From DATJGF01 sp035495315 (GTDB lineage Bacteria > Verrucomicrobiota > Verrucomicrobiia > Limisphaerales > UBA8199): a DNA stretch of 64,000 bases. Shown one piece after another: positions 27,815-36,280 of the stretch. Under the pieces are notes generated by a model that saw only the letters and a program-made list of their open reading frames with translations, was not told the origin of the DNA and ran no database searches. Every line of letters begins with the position of its first letter. Position 1 is the stretch's first letter. The position numbers and the translations under genes are program-made. The DNA is taken from positions 48,756 to 112,755 of the forward strand of contig DATJGF010000237.1 of assembly GCA_035495315.1 (NCBI GenBank), read 5' to 3'.

Positions 27815-28189
27815 CTAATCTGCCAGGTTTCTGTCCTCCACGACAACGCGAAGAAGTACATTCTCGATGGACTCTTTCTGAGATTTTGCGAGGGTTTTCC
27901 AGCCGCAAGTCGCGTACAAACGGTCCCGTGCAATCATAAACTCGCGTTCGAGCCGCAGACGACTGCCTTCCTGTTCGGCCTTAATCTCCCCATTGCATCC
28001 GCCGAGGCCATTGAAGGCGATATTGCACAAGGCAGCGCGAAATGCCGCGCGATACAACAGACTCAATTCATCCGAATCAAGGTCGTGGCCCAGGCCGAGG
28101 CGAATTGAGGTCTTCAAAAACCTGCCTTCGAATGTATTGGCGGGAAAACTCGCCAACTGTTCGAGGAAATTCTGTCCGTCTGTTTTCAT
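27815..28189 (-). CDS. Hypothetical protein
   Basis: A 124-residue soluble protein with ATG start and a good mixture of charged and hydrophobic residues (MKTDGQNFLEQLASFPANTF). It has no signal peptide, membrane helix or recognised motif; it contains three Cys (ALCNIAF, GGCNGE, ATCGW) and is predicted mostly helical by eye. It sits downstream of the AraC/PocR-type gene on the same strand, with about 155 bp between. The coding call rests on length and composition; I do not recognise the family. Confidence 0.5.
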   Translation of the reverse strand: MKTDGQNFLEQLASFPANTFEGRFLKTSIRLGLGHDLDSDELSLLYRAAFRAALCNIAFNGLGGCNGEIKAEQEGSRLRLEREFMIARDRLYATCGWKTLAKSQKESIENVLLRVVVEDRNLAD

Positions 28190-28344
28190 GACGACGTCGA
28201 GTTTTGCGGTTCGGGCTACGAGGCTCTAACCTGATTTTGCCCGATTGTATCCACAAATTGGCATTTTCCAGTGGTCGGCGCCGCGCTAGGATTGTGGTTT
28301 AACTACCCGGGAAATCAGTCAGGTAGTTGGGTTCCCGCTAAAGT

Positions 28345-29391
28345 TTATAGTGTTGCGACTCCCGATAACTTCGCGCGGTAATCGGTCGGGGCCTGACCCA
28401 GAATCCGTTTGAAGACACGGTTGAAATGGGTCAGCGATTGGAAGCCAACCTCATAGGCGATCTCGCTGATGCGCAAATTCGGGTTGAGGAGCAGTTCTTT
28501 GGATTTTTCGATCCTCACCCTGGAGAGATAATCAGTGAAGTTTACGCCGGCGACTTTCTTGAACATTTTGCAGAAATAAAAAGTGCTGGTGTTAACGGCC
28601 TTGGCGACCTGGCCCAATCGAAGTTCCTCAGCCTGGTGGGTGCGGATATATTCCTTTGCCTTGGTAATCACCGGAGGTTCCGCGTTCTCCTGCTGGACGA
28701 CTACCTGGTTGCTGAGCATCGAAAGATGCTGCGCGAAGATCTTCAGCAAGGTCGTCGCTGAGTCCTGTTGGGTCTGAGACATGACGCGGGTAGCAAAATA
28801 CGCCTCCTTCATCCGAGCGGAATCAACCGCAATGTTCCAGTCGGCGACCATCGCTTTGGTGCGTTCAAACTGGTTTTGCGTTGGCTTTTTTCGAAACACC
28901 TGGCCCGTCATGAGATAACCGATTACCCGGTCGCCCAGGCGCACCGGAACGGCTGTCTCACATAACCCGGCCGGACAGACCATCGTGTGCGGCTCATGGG
29001 CGGCGACGGCGGACAACCGTTCCTGCATCTGCAAACAAGAGGCGCAGGCTCGGCTCTTTTCGGACATCAATGCGCAATAGGGGGCTTCGTGCCGCTTCCC
29101 GTGCAACGGTAGCTGCCAGGATTCAACCGGTCGCAAGGCAACCGGCAGGCAAGTCGCTTCGCTAAAGGCGCGCTCGTACTCCTGGTATATCTTCGACTGG
29201 GTCAGCGCCTCAATCAGAGACTGATCGCCCTGTCCACGCCGTTTGAGAGGCGGGCGAGATGGCGTCAGCTTCGGCTCGGGCAGAGCCGTGTCCAAAGCAG
29301 GGATGCGGGGGGTGGCTCCGAGCGAGCCAAGAATTGAGGCGCGCCGGAATGAATTATTCTGGGTGGCAGGCTTGTCCAATGTTGTTTGCAT
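28345..29391 (-). CDS. AraC-family transcriptional regulator with PocR sensory domain
   Basis: A 348-residue regulator. After a disordered N-terminus, residues about 60-215 form a PocR-like ligand/metal-binding domain with Cys-rich core (HEAPYCALM, RACASCLQMQ, MVCPAGLCETAVPV). The C-terminal 100 residues are an AraC double helix-turn-helix (LRLGQVAKAVNTSTFYFCKM, then ISEIAYEVGFQSLTHFNRVF). PocR domains sense small molecules such as 1,3-propanediol or simple hydrocarbon derivatives; the ligand here is unknown. An 8-bp hairpin lies about 80 bp upstream of the start and could be an operator. Nearby exported hydrolase-like genes (30448-36196) are possible targets, but this is inference. Confidence 0.93.
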   Translation of the reverse strand: MQTTLDKPATQNNSFRRASILGSLGATPRIPALDTALPEPKLTPSRPPLKRRGQGDQSLIEALTQSKIYQEYERAFSEATCLPVALRPVESWQLPLHGKRHEAPYCALMSEKSRACASCLQMQERLSAVAAHEPHTMVCPAGLCETAVPVRLGDRVIGYLMTGQVFRKKPTQNQFERTKAMVADWNIAVDSARMKEAYFATRVMSQTQQDSATTLLKIFAQHLSMLSNQVVVQQENAEPPVITKAKEYIRTHQAEELRLGQVAKAVNTSTFYFCKMFKKVAGVNFTDYLSRVRIEKSKELLLNPNLRISEIAYEVGFQSLTHFNRVFKRILGQAPTDYRAKLSGVATL

Positions 29392-29471
29392 GAAAGCAAA
29401 ATAAGGTAAGCAGAGGTGTGATTACAATTGGGGGCGACCCTGATTGTGTTTGCGTCTGTTCCTTTAGGAAC

Positions 29472-29490
29472 CCTAAGGGAAACCCTTAGG
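29472..29490. promoter_or_regulatory. Perfect hairpin/palindrome upstream of the PocR-AraC gene
   Basis: CCTAAGGG-AAA-CCCTTAGG, an 8-bp perfect stem, lies 81 bp upstream of the regulator start in a gap (29392-29730) without coding sequence. It may be an operator or an RNA hairpin in the leader. A direct repeat TGTCCACAAA occurs twice, 19 bp apart, at about 29623 and 29642. Nothing else was recognised in this gap. Confidence 0.4.
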
Positions 29491-29730
29491 TCGCCGCACA
29501 ATGTTCGATCAGCTCGATGTCAATTTTCAGCGGTTCAGTTTCTAGTGTTCAACGGGTCTGAGTTGCCTGGAGTAGCGAATCAGACAGAGCGGGGATAACG
29601 TGAGACAAGAACATCCAACGGGTGTCCACAAAACCGAAGCCTGTCCACAAACCTGGAGGTCTCAAGAATCGCGAAAGTCAGAAGGTGCGCAATGGGCGTG
29701 TCGCGACGGGACGCTCGAAAGCCGGCTGGT

Positions 29731-30177
29731 CTACGAAATGACGAGGGTAAACGCCGGAGTGCCTCGGTGACTGATCCAATGTTCCGATGGACGGTGCTGC
29801 TCCACGGTGGGTTTGCGTCCGCGGGCCTGGCGCTCGAGTTGTCCAAGTTGTCTGGGGGTCAAACTCTGCAAATAATCATCCCACCAGTTGAACCAGCGCC
29901 AAAAAAACGGTGAGAATTTGCCGTAATCAACTACGGGCCAAACGATGTCGAACCGTTCGGAGGCTTCAGCCAATTGCGAGAGTTGACCCAGCACCTCATT
30001 GAACTTTTCGAAGAATTCTCGATCGCCGATCTTGCCCTGGGTGAAAGCGCGCTCAAGGTGGCGAAGTTCATCCACCATGCCGAGACAGGCCAAAAAGATC
30101 GAAACTTCCGGAGCTTCCCGCAAGAACTCATTGTCCTGCTCGATCCGCAACTTCGATTTGACTGCAATTTTTGGCAT
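29731..30177 (-). CDS. Hypothetical protein
   Basis: A 148-residue protein of unknown function. The N-terminal half is charged and helical (MPKIAVKSKLRIEQDNEFLR, then FTQGKIGDREFFEKFNEVLG). It is followed by a Trp-rich segment SPFFWRWFNWWDDYLQSLTP and QLGQLERQARGRKP, which looks like a surface with aromatic clusters, and then a basic tail. No signal peptide, enzyme motif or membrane helix. The compositional bias and clear ATG at 30177 support coding. No close neighbours on the strand suggest a function. Confidence 0.6.
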   Translation of the reverse strand: MPKIAVKSKLRIEQDNEFLREAPEVSIFLACLGMVDELRHLERAFTQGKIGDREFFEKFNEVLGQLSQLAEASERFDIVWPVVDYGKFSPFFWRWFNWWDDYLQSLTPRQLGQLERQARGRKPTVEQHRPSEHWISHRGTPAFTLVIS

Positions 30178-30447
30178 CGCTCGGGCCGTCTAATTGTTTG
30201 CTGCATTTCCCCCATCCCGTTGGCCCGGCAAGTGGCCTATAGGCTGGAGGACGGTGAGTCAAACCGCATAGATCGTGCCAAACAAAAATGAGAAAACTCT
30301 GAAGGGTGATCAGGAAATCGTGCACAATTCGCAGACCGGCAGGCCTCTGATGTTACCTAAAGCCAACCGCAGCGCCTGATTCTCCCAAAGAAAACTCGAT
30401 CTGAGCTTCTCACGATTGTGTAAATCAGGTACACATGCGGTTCCATT

Positions 30448-31965
30448 ATGATGAGTTCACAAGCTACAGCTATCCCTCGGCGACAATTCCTGCAGAGCAG
30501 CGCCAGTCTCGCTGCGGCTGCGGCAATTTCACGTTTGACAACACCCCTGATCGCGGCGACAGAGGAAGCTTCCGCTCCGCGCAAAACCATCGGGATTCAA
30601 GTGGGGGCAGTTTCATTTGTCGATGAAGGCACCGAACCTTTGCTCGATTTGTTACAGGAGCGCGGGGCGGTGAACACACTTTTTCTGACGACCTTTACAT
30701 ACGGACGCGGTTTAGCAGGTCGTCAAATTCCAGGCCAGCCTTTTCCAGATCATGGTGTGCAGGAGTCAGATGAAAAGTTTTTTCACGGAGGCAACTATGC
30801 GACACCACATCCCGAGTTTTATCGCAACACCGTGCTAAAAGAGACTCGCGCGCCCGATCATGGGAACCTGGACATTCTGCACGAGGTGCTGCCCAAAGCA
30901 AAACACCGCGGCATGAAAGTCTTTTGCTCATGCGAGGACGCCTGGAGTTCTTCGGTGCCTGGCCTGGCCGAGTTGGTAGAAATCGATCTCTACGGCCGCA
31001 GAACGGGCGGTCTCTGCCTCTTCAACCCCGATGTGCGCCACTTTTGGACCGGTCTCGTCGAGGATTATTGCCGCTCTTATGATATCGATGGCATTTTATT
31101 CTTCAACGAACGCAACGGTCCATTGCTGAACGCGCTGGGCGCCAGCCATGCTCAAAGCATTGCCTCCTCGCGCGTCACTTGCTTTTGCGAGCACCATCAG
31201 AAAGCTGCGAAGGAACGCGGAATTGACTTCGAACGTGTGAAAGCGGGCTACCGTAAGTTGGATGAATTCGTTCAAGGCGCGTTGAGCAACCAACGCCCGG
31301 TGGACGGCTATTTTGTCGAATTCTGGCGGTTGCTCGTCGAATTCCCTGAGATTCTCCTTTGGGATCGACTGTTCGATTTCGGCAAACACCAGGTGCTCCA
31401 GGAAGTGCACGACACAGTGAAGGCGATTCGCCCCGAGTTGCAGGTTGGCTTTCATATCGAGCATGTCAATTCCTTTAACCCGATCTTTCGTGCGACCCGC
31501 CGTTATGAGGCATTGGCCGCCAAGGCGGATTTTTTGAAGATTGTCGTTTACAATAATTGTGGCGGGGAACGTTACGCCCACTTCATTCACAATATCGGTT
31601 CGACAGTCTTCCGCGACGTGCCACAAACCGAGCTGCTAAGCTTCAATAATCACCTGTTGAATTATCAACACGAGGCGACGCTTTCCGAGTTGCCCGGTGC
31701 TGGTTTATCCGCGGATTACGTCACTCGCGAAACGGAGCGGGCTCTGGCCGGAGTTCAGGGCAAATCCAAAATCTATCCCGGTATCGATATAGATATCCCG
31801 ACCGGCAAAAACAGCCGCAAGGCCTCGCCCGAAGACACCCACGCGGCAGTGTCGGCAGCGCTTAAGGCAGGCGCAGATGGGTTGATTCTCTCGCGCAAAT
31901 ACTCCGAAATGCGACTGGGTAACCTGGCGGCTGCCGGGCGAGCGGTACGGGACTTTAAAAAATAG
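30448..31965 (+). CDS. Tat-exported putative TIM-barrel protein (glycoside hydrolase-like)
   Basis: A 505-residue protein. The N-terminus carries a twin-arginine signal (IPRRQFLQSSASLAAAAA). The mature part has beta/alpha-barrel character: repeated strand-like segments such as KTIGIQVGAVSF, VNTLFLTTF, RGMKVFCSCEDAW, GLCLFNPDVRHF, DIDGILFFNERNGP, ELQVGFHIEHVN and DFLKIVVYNN. The carboxylates E in FFNERNGP and E in GFHIEHVN are candidate catalytic residues. It resembles uncharacterised GHL/alpha-amylase-like families, but the exact family is not certain. The downstream gene (18 bp gap) encodes another Tat-exported glycoside-hydrolase-like protein, so the two are probably co-expressed. Confidence 0.75.
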   Translation: MMSSQATAIPRRQFLQSSASLAAAAAISRLTTPLIAATEEASAPRKTIGIQVGAVSFVDEGTEPLLDLLQERGAVNTLFLTTFTYGRGLAGRQIPGQPFPDHGVQESDEKFFHGGNYATPHPEFYRNTVLKETRAPDHGNLDILHEVLPKAKHRGMKVFCSCEDAWSSSVPGLAELVEIDLYGRRTGGLCLFNPDVRHFWTGLVEDYCRSYDIDGILFFNERNGPLLNALGASHAQSIASSRVTCFCEHHQKAAKERGIDFERVKAGYRKLDEFVQGALSNQRPVDGYFVEFWRLLVEFPEILLWDRLFDFGKHQVLQEVHDTVKAIRPELQVGFHIEHVNSFNPIFRATRRYEALAAKADFLKIVVYNNCGGERYAHFIHNIGSTVFRDVPQTELLSFNNHLLNYQHEATLSELPGAGLSADYVTRETERALAGVQGKSKIYPGIDIDIPTGKNSRKASPEDTHAAVSAALKAGADGLILSRKYSEMRLGNLAAAGRAVRDFKK

Positions 31966-31983
31966 ATTTCGAGCCCACAACTT

Positions 31984-34341
31984 GTGTCCAGGTCCTCGGA
32001 TAGATCCTCGGCCGTTGCCCCTTCTCCCTCTCCCATTCTGAGTCGCCAGAGACTCAGCCGTCGGTCATTTCTGACACGCACTGGTGTTGCCGCGGCCGTT
32101 TTGTCAGGTATTCAACCAACCGCGTTGATTCGAAATGTGGCCGCGGGCGAAAAGACTACATCTGCGAACCTCCCGTGGTATCGGCGGGTCACGCGCTGGG
32201 GTCAAACCAACATCACCGAGATTGATCCTCAACAGTACGATATTGCGTGGTGGCGCAAGCACTGGCGGCGAACACAAACTCAGGGTGTCATTATCAACGC
32301 AGGCGGTATTGTCGCTTACTACCCGAGCGCAGTATCTTTTCATCACCCTGCCGAATATCTCAATGGCCGCGACCTATTCGGCGAAGTATGCCGCGCCGCG
32401 CACGAAGATGGGCTGGTCGTCTTCGCCCGCATGGATTCGAACCGTGCACATGTGGATTTGTTCCAAGCGCACCCGGATTGGTTTGCCCGAGATGCGGCGG
32501 GCAATCCCCAAAAAGCCGCAGAATTGTTCGTCGCCTGTGTGAATAGCCCCTATTACGTCGAACATATCCCAGCCATCCTGCGCGAGATTGCGACGCGGTA
32601 TCATCCGGAGGGGTTTACCGACAACAGTTGGAGTGGGCCGGGCCGGAGCAACCCTTGCTTTTGCCATAACTGTGAGCGGAGGTTTCGCGAGCGCTCCGGG
32701 CAGGAGCTTCCGCGCGAGAAAAATTGGAACGACCCGGCCTATCGTGAATGGATCCAATGGAACTACGAAAGGCGGCTCGAGCTCTGGGATTTCAACAACC
32801 GCATCACTCGTGAGGCGGGCGGAGCGGACTGTCTTTGGGTCGGCATGAACAGCGGCTCGATCACCGGCCAATGCCAGAGCTTCAGGGACCTAAAAGAGAT
32901 TTGCCGGCGCGCTGAGATCATAATGCTGGACCATCAGTCGCGAAGTGACTCGAGCGGGTTCCACAACAATGCTGAGACTGGCCAACTCATCCATGGCTTG
33001 CTTGGCTGGGACAAGTTGATCCCCGAAAGCATGGCGATGTATCAAGCGGGCAGGCCTACCTTCCGGTTGGCAAGCAAGCCGGAGCCGGAAGCGCGGCTGT
33101 GGATGCTCGAAGGGATTGCGGGAGGACTCCAGCCCTGGTGGCATCATATTAGCGCTTATCATGAGGACGGGCGCATGTACCGGACTGCCGAACCCATATA
33201 CCGCTGGCACCAGGCTTATGAACAATTTTTGGTAAACAGGCAACCCATCGCAACACTGGGTGTCGTTTGGTCCCAGCGCAACACCGATTTCTATGGACGC
33301 GACGATCCCGACTTGATGGTGGAACTACCCTGGCGTGGGCTCACTCAAGCGCTAACACGAGCACGGATACCTTATCTGCCGGTGCATGCGGATGAGATCG
33401 GGCGCAGTGCGTCTCAGTTCTCGGCACTTGCGTTGCCCAATTTGGCCACGATGTCCGAAACCCAAATCCAAGCCGTACGCAATTTCGTTCAACGCGGGGG
33501 CGGCTTGCTGGCAACCGGCCAAACCAGTTTGTTCGATGAATGGGGCCAGGCGCGCCCAGACTTTGCGTTGGCGGATTTGTTCGGCACGCACATCGCAGAA
33601 GCCGCCGGGACGACTGAAGCGGCTCGCAAGAAACAGGCGGCCGAAACCAATCATACTTATTTGCGACTGATTCCGGAACTGCGCGCGGGACGGGACGGTC
33701 CACACTACGGCAACGAGCCACCCATCACCGGCGCGCGACATCCCGTGCTGAAAGGCTTTGAGGACACCGACATTTTACCTTTCGGTGGAACATTGGAGCC
33801 TATCAGGGTTGAGAAAAGCGCGAACATATTGATGACGTTCGTTCCGCAGTTCCCGATCTATCCGCCCGAAACTGCGTGGATGCGGGAACCAAAAACAGAT
33901 ATCGCCGGCGTCATTCTCAACACTCTTTCCGGCGGCAGTCGTAGCGCCTTTCTGCCTGCTGATCTGGACCGCCGATACGGTCGCGATCACCTCCCCGATC
34001 ATGCCAATCTGTTGGCAAACCTTGTTCGCTGGGTCGCACGCTCAGAAATGCCATTGGTGATCGAAGGACCCGGCCTCATCGACTGCCACCTTTATCGGCA
34101 GCCGCAACGAGTGATCCTGCACCTGGTGAACTTGACGAATACAGGTACCTGGCGCCAGCCGACGGACGAATTGTTACCAGTGGGCCCGCTCAGAGTCAGC
34201 ATCAAACTGCCGGAAGGCATTCGTGGTAGGAACCTTCGTTTATTAGTTTCCGGCGGTACCGGGTTAGTAGCTACTGGCAGAGGCTGGAGCCGATTCGAGA
34301 TAAAATCTATTCTCGACCACGAAGTAGCGGTGTTGTCGTAG
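31984..34341 (+). CDS. Exported GHL6-like/beta-galactosidase-trimerisation-domain protein
   Basis: A 785-residue protein starting with GTG at 31984 and a Tat signal (LSRRSFLTRTGVAAAVLSG). Residues about 60-400 resemble the hypothetical glycosyl hydrolase 6 (GHL6) barrel: WWRKHWRRTQTQGVIINAGG, DGLVVFARMDSNRAH, GFTDNSWSGPGRSNPCFCHN and an HW-rich loop GGLQPWWHH. Residues about 410-680 look like the beta-galactosidase trimerisation (glutamine-amidotransferase-like) domain (IPYLPVHADEI, RNFVQRGGGLLATGQTS), and the C-terminus is a beta-rich domain. It probably acts on a plant or microbial polysaccharide in the periplasm; substrate unknown. It follows the TIM-barrel gene by 18 bp. Confidence 0.82.
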   Translation: MSRSSDRSSAVAPSPSPILSRQRLSRRSFLTRTGVAAAVLSGIQPTALIRNVAAGEKTTSANLPWYRRVTRWGQTNITEIDPQQYDIAWWRKHWRRTQTQGVIINAGGIVAYYPSAVSFHHPAEYLNGRDLFGEVCRAAHEDGLVVFARMDSNRAHVDLFQAHPDWFARDAAGNPQKAAELFVACVNSPYYVEHIPAILREIATRYHPEGFTDNSWSGPGRSNPCFCHNCERRFRERSGQELPREKNWNDPAYREWIQWNYERRLELWDFNNRITREAGGADCLWVGMNSGSITGQCQSFRDLKEICRRAEIIMLDHQSRSDSSGFHNNAETGQLIHGLLGWDKLIPESMAMYQAGRPTFRLASKPEPEARLWMLEGIAGGLQPWWHHISAYHEDGRMYRTAEPIYRWHQAYEQFLVNRQPIATLGVVWSQRNTDFYGRDDPDLMVELPWRGLTQALTRARIPYLPVHADEIGRSASQFSALALPNLATMSETQIQAVRNFVQRGGGLLATGQTSLFDEWGQARPDFALADLFGTHIAEAAGTTEAARKKQAAETNHTYLRLIPELRAGRDGPHYGNEPPITGARHPVLKGFEDTDILPFGGTLEPIRVEKSANILMTFVPQFPIYPPETAWMREPKTDIAGVILNTLSGGSRSAFLPADLDRRYGRDHLPDHANLLANLVRWVARSEMPLVIEGPGLIDCHLYRQPQRVILHLVNLTNTGTWRQPTDELLPVGPLRVSIKLPEGIRGRNLRLLVSGGTGLVATGRGWSRFEIKSILDHEVAVLS

Positions 34342-34468
34342 GCAACGGCAGGCGTGGTTCGGATCTCGGATCCATTCAGCTTTCTTCACTCCACGTTGGT
34401 TTCTGGCCTCAGCCATTTACCCGCTGGCTGCTTGCGTTGAACTGCCGCCGCCCGCGATAATGGGAGCT

Positions 34469-36196
34469 CTACTTCCCTGACACTTGGGATACAATCATAG
34501 CGGCTATCCTGGCGCGAGCCTGTTCGTACGCGACTGGATCTTTGTTCCACTGGGAGAATGTTGGCGTTAGTGAACGGACAATCTCTTGCGCTTCGCTGGT
34601 TTTGCCGCAGCGCTGAAGCAGCGCGAAGTAATCATAATCCTCGATGGCATCGCGAAGCGCCTTAAGTCGAATTGTCGGCACAATCCCGTCGTAACCGACT
34701 GCAAGAGCGGGGTAAACCAAAGAACCTTCTCCCTGAAAGACTATGCCTTTTGCGCCCTGTTGCGGCTGGCCATTGCCGGTGTAGAAAGGCGCCTGCGTCC
34801 AGGGATCTTCGGTTTGGTTCCAGTAAGACATGCCGCCCCAATAGAGCAGACCTTTCATGCTATCGCGCCACGCCATCCACGTCGGCACGCGATAATTCAG
34901 CAGCGGAAAGTCAATGTGCCACCAGGGGGTTGGTGGTCCCTGGCAAAGCGCGGTGTAGGTCCAGATCGTCTCGCCAAGCGCCTGCCGTTCAGCGGCGCTC
35001 TCCTGGCGATGTAGTGAGAAGAGCGGACACCAGATGTCGACTGCGCCGTAGAGGTCGCCCCAAGCGCTGTCGGCGCCTCCTTCTCCCGGCGCTGTCCAAG
35101 GCTGCTCCACGACCAGGACTTTGAGGACTGACTTTGCCTCACGGATGGCACGTCCCCACTTTTGTACATAGCGGTAGTCCTCCAATGTATTGGGCTCGTC
35201 TCGCAAATATGTGTAGAAAACCACGTTCGTTCGATCCAATTCCACACCCGCTCGATCAAAGGCCCTGAGCCAGGAACGCAACCTCTCGCGCTCGGCTTCC
35301 GGATCTTTAACAACGTTGGAGGGGTGCGGCGTCTGAATTGCGTTGAGGTGGTACGTATCGACGAATTCCCGCAGAGCGCGCACCTGTGCGGAAGCAATAA
35401 GATATGAACCATCCGGCTGTCCTTTAGGAGTAACTGTGTCCAAAGGAGGAGGCACATTAAAATGGTGTTCGCTCAACAATTGGTCGCATTGTGCGTCCAC
35501 CGCGTTCCAATCCGGCGGCTCAGGCGCTTGACTTGTCTTTGAGATGCGGCGGTAATAATCGCGTAAATTGGGAAACCCAAACTCTGTTACCAGGGTGGGC
35601 GTTTGCGGAAGCACAAAGCTCCAGACCGTCAACGACACCGGAACCAGGTGCGTTGCACCACCCGTAGATGTAATTTGATAAGACCCACGATACTCCCCGG
35701 GCACGGCGTTTGTTGGAATGTAAATATCAATCCAAAAGCCGTGCGTTTCGCCTGCAGGCAAATCGAAGGGGACGGCGACGAAGCGCCCGGTGCGGAGGTT
35801 TTTGGCGGTGATCGGGTGAGTAAACGGAATGAGCGGGTCGGGATACCAATCAGATTTGAAATTGTCGTTTCGATAAGTGCCCGTTTCCAGGCGAACCTGG
35901 TGCTCGCGGTAAAGCCGAGCGCTGGTTCCAGGTATTAGAGCGCCACGGGGCCCACGGAGATCGCCTGCCTCCAGATTTATAGACTTGATTGGCGCCTGAG
36001 AGCGCAGGAAGATCTGAAAACTCACCCACTCGTTGCGCGCCGCCGCGACCTGTACAGTTGTAGTATGTGTTGGCTGCTCGCTGCGCAGGACGTGCCTGGT
36101 TTCTGAAACAGTCCATACGCTACACTCGGCGCACACAAGGCTGGACGTAGGCAGGGTCAGCAACGCGGAACAAATCCAGGCGCAATTGCATTTCAT
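34469..36196 (-). CDS. Secreted DUF4091/GH123-like glycoside hydrolase
   Basis: A 575-residue protein with a Sec signal peptide (CAWICSALLTLPTSSLVCAE). An N-terminal beta-sandwich with R-N-E-W-V-S-F-Q-I-F (residue about 54) precedes a TIM-barrel region; the C-terminus has the DUF4091 hallmarks IRLKALRDAIEDYDYFALLQ and an SYWNQTEDPW strand. This arrangement is that of GH123 (N-acetyl-beta-galactosaminidase-type) and related families. A GH123 enzyme uses a neighbouring Asp-Glu pair (substrate-assisted catalysis); an acidic pair here (YLRDEPNTLEDY) is a candidate. It is convergent with the GHL6-like gene, forming a cluster of three exported carbohydrate-active-like proteins. Confidence 0.82.
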   Translation of the reverse strand: MKCNCAWICSALLTLPTSSLVCAECSVWTVSETRHVLRSEQPTHTTTVQVAAARNEWVSFQIFLRSQAPIKSINLEAGDLRGPRGALIPGTSARLYREHQVRLETGTYRNDNFKSDWYPDPLIPFTHPITAKNLRTGRFVAVPFDLPAGETHGFWIDIYIPTNAVPGEYRGSYQITSTGGATHLVPVSLTVWSFVLPQTPTLVTEFGFPNLRDYYRRISKTSQAPEPPDWNAVDAQCDQLLSEHHFNVPPPLDTVTPKGQPDGSYLIASAQVRALREFVDTYHLNAIQTPHPSNVVKDPEAERERLRSWLRAFDRAGVELDRTNVVFYTYLRDEPNTLEDYRYVQKWGRAIREAKSVLKVLVVEQPWTAPGEGGADSAWGDLYGAVDIWCPLFSLHRQESAAERQALGETIWTYTALCQGPPTPWWHIDFPLLNYRVPTWMAWRDSMKGLLYWGGMSYWNQTEDPWTQAPFYTGNGQPQQGAKGIVFQGEGSLVYPALAVGYDGIVPTIRLKALRDAIEDYDYFALLQRCGKTSEAQEIVRSLTPTFSQWNKDPVAYEQARARIAAMIVSQVSGK

Positions 36197-36280
36197 AAGA
36201 GGACTACCCCACCTCGGTCGAATACCGGGAATCTCGGCAGCGTAATCGTCGGCGCGTTCAGCCGAGACGGGCTGGAGCCA

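Noticed and set aside
28301..28328. Hairpin AACTACC/GGTAGTT after the PocR-AraC gene as a terminator
   Set aside because: Only 7 bp of stem with a 14-base loop and no following T-run, so too weak to call.
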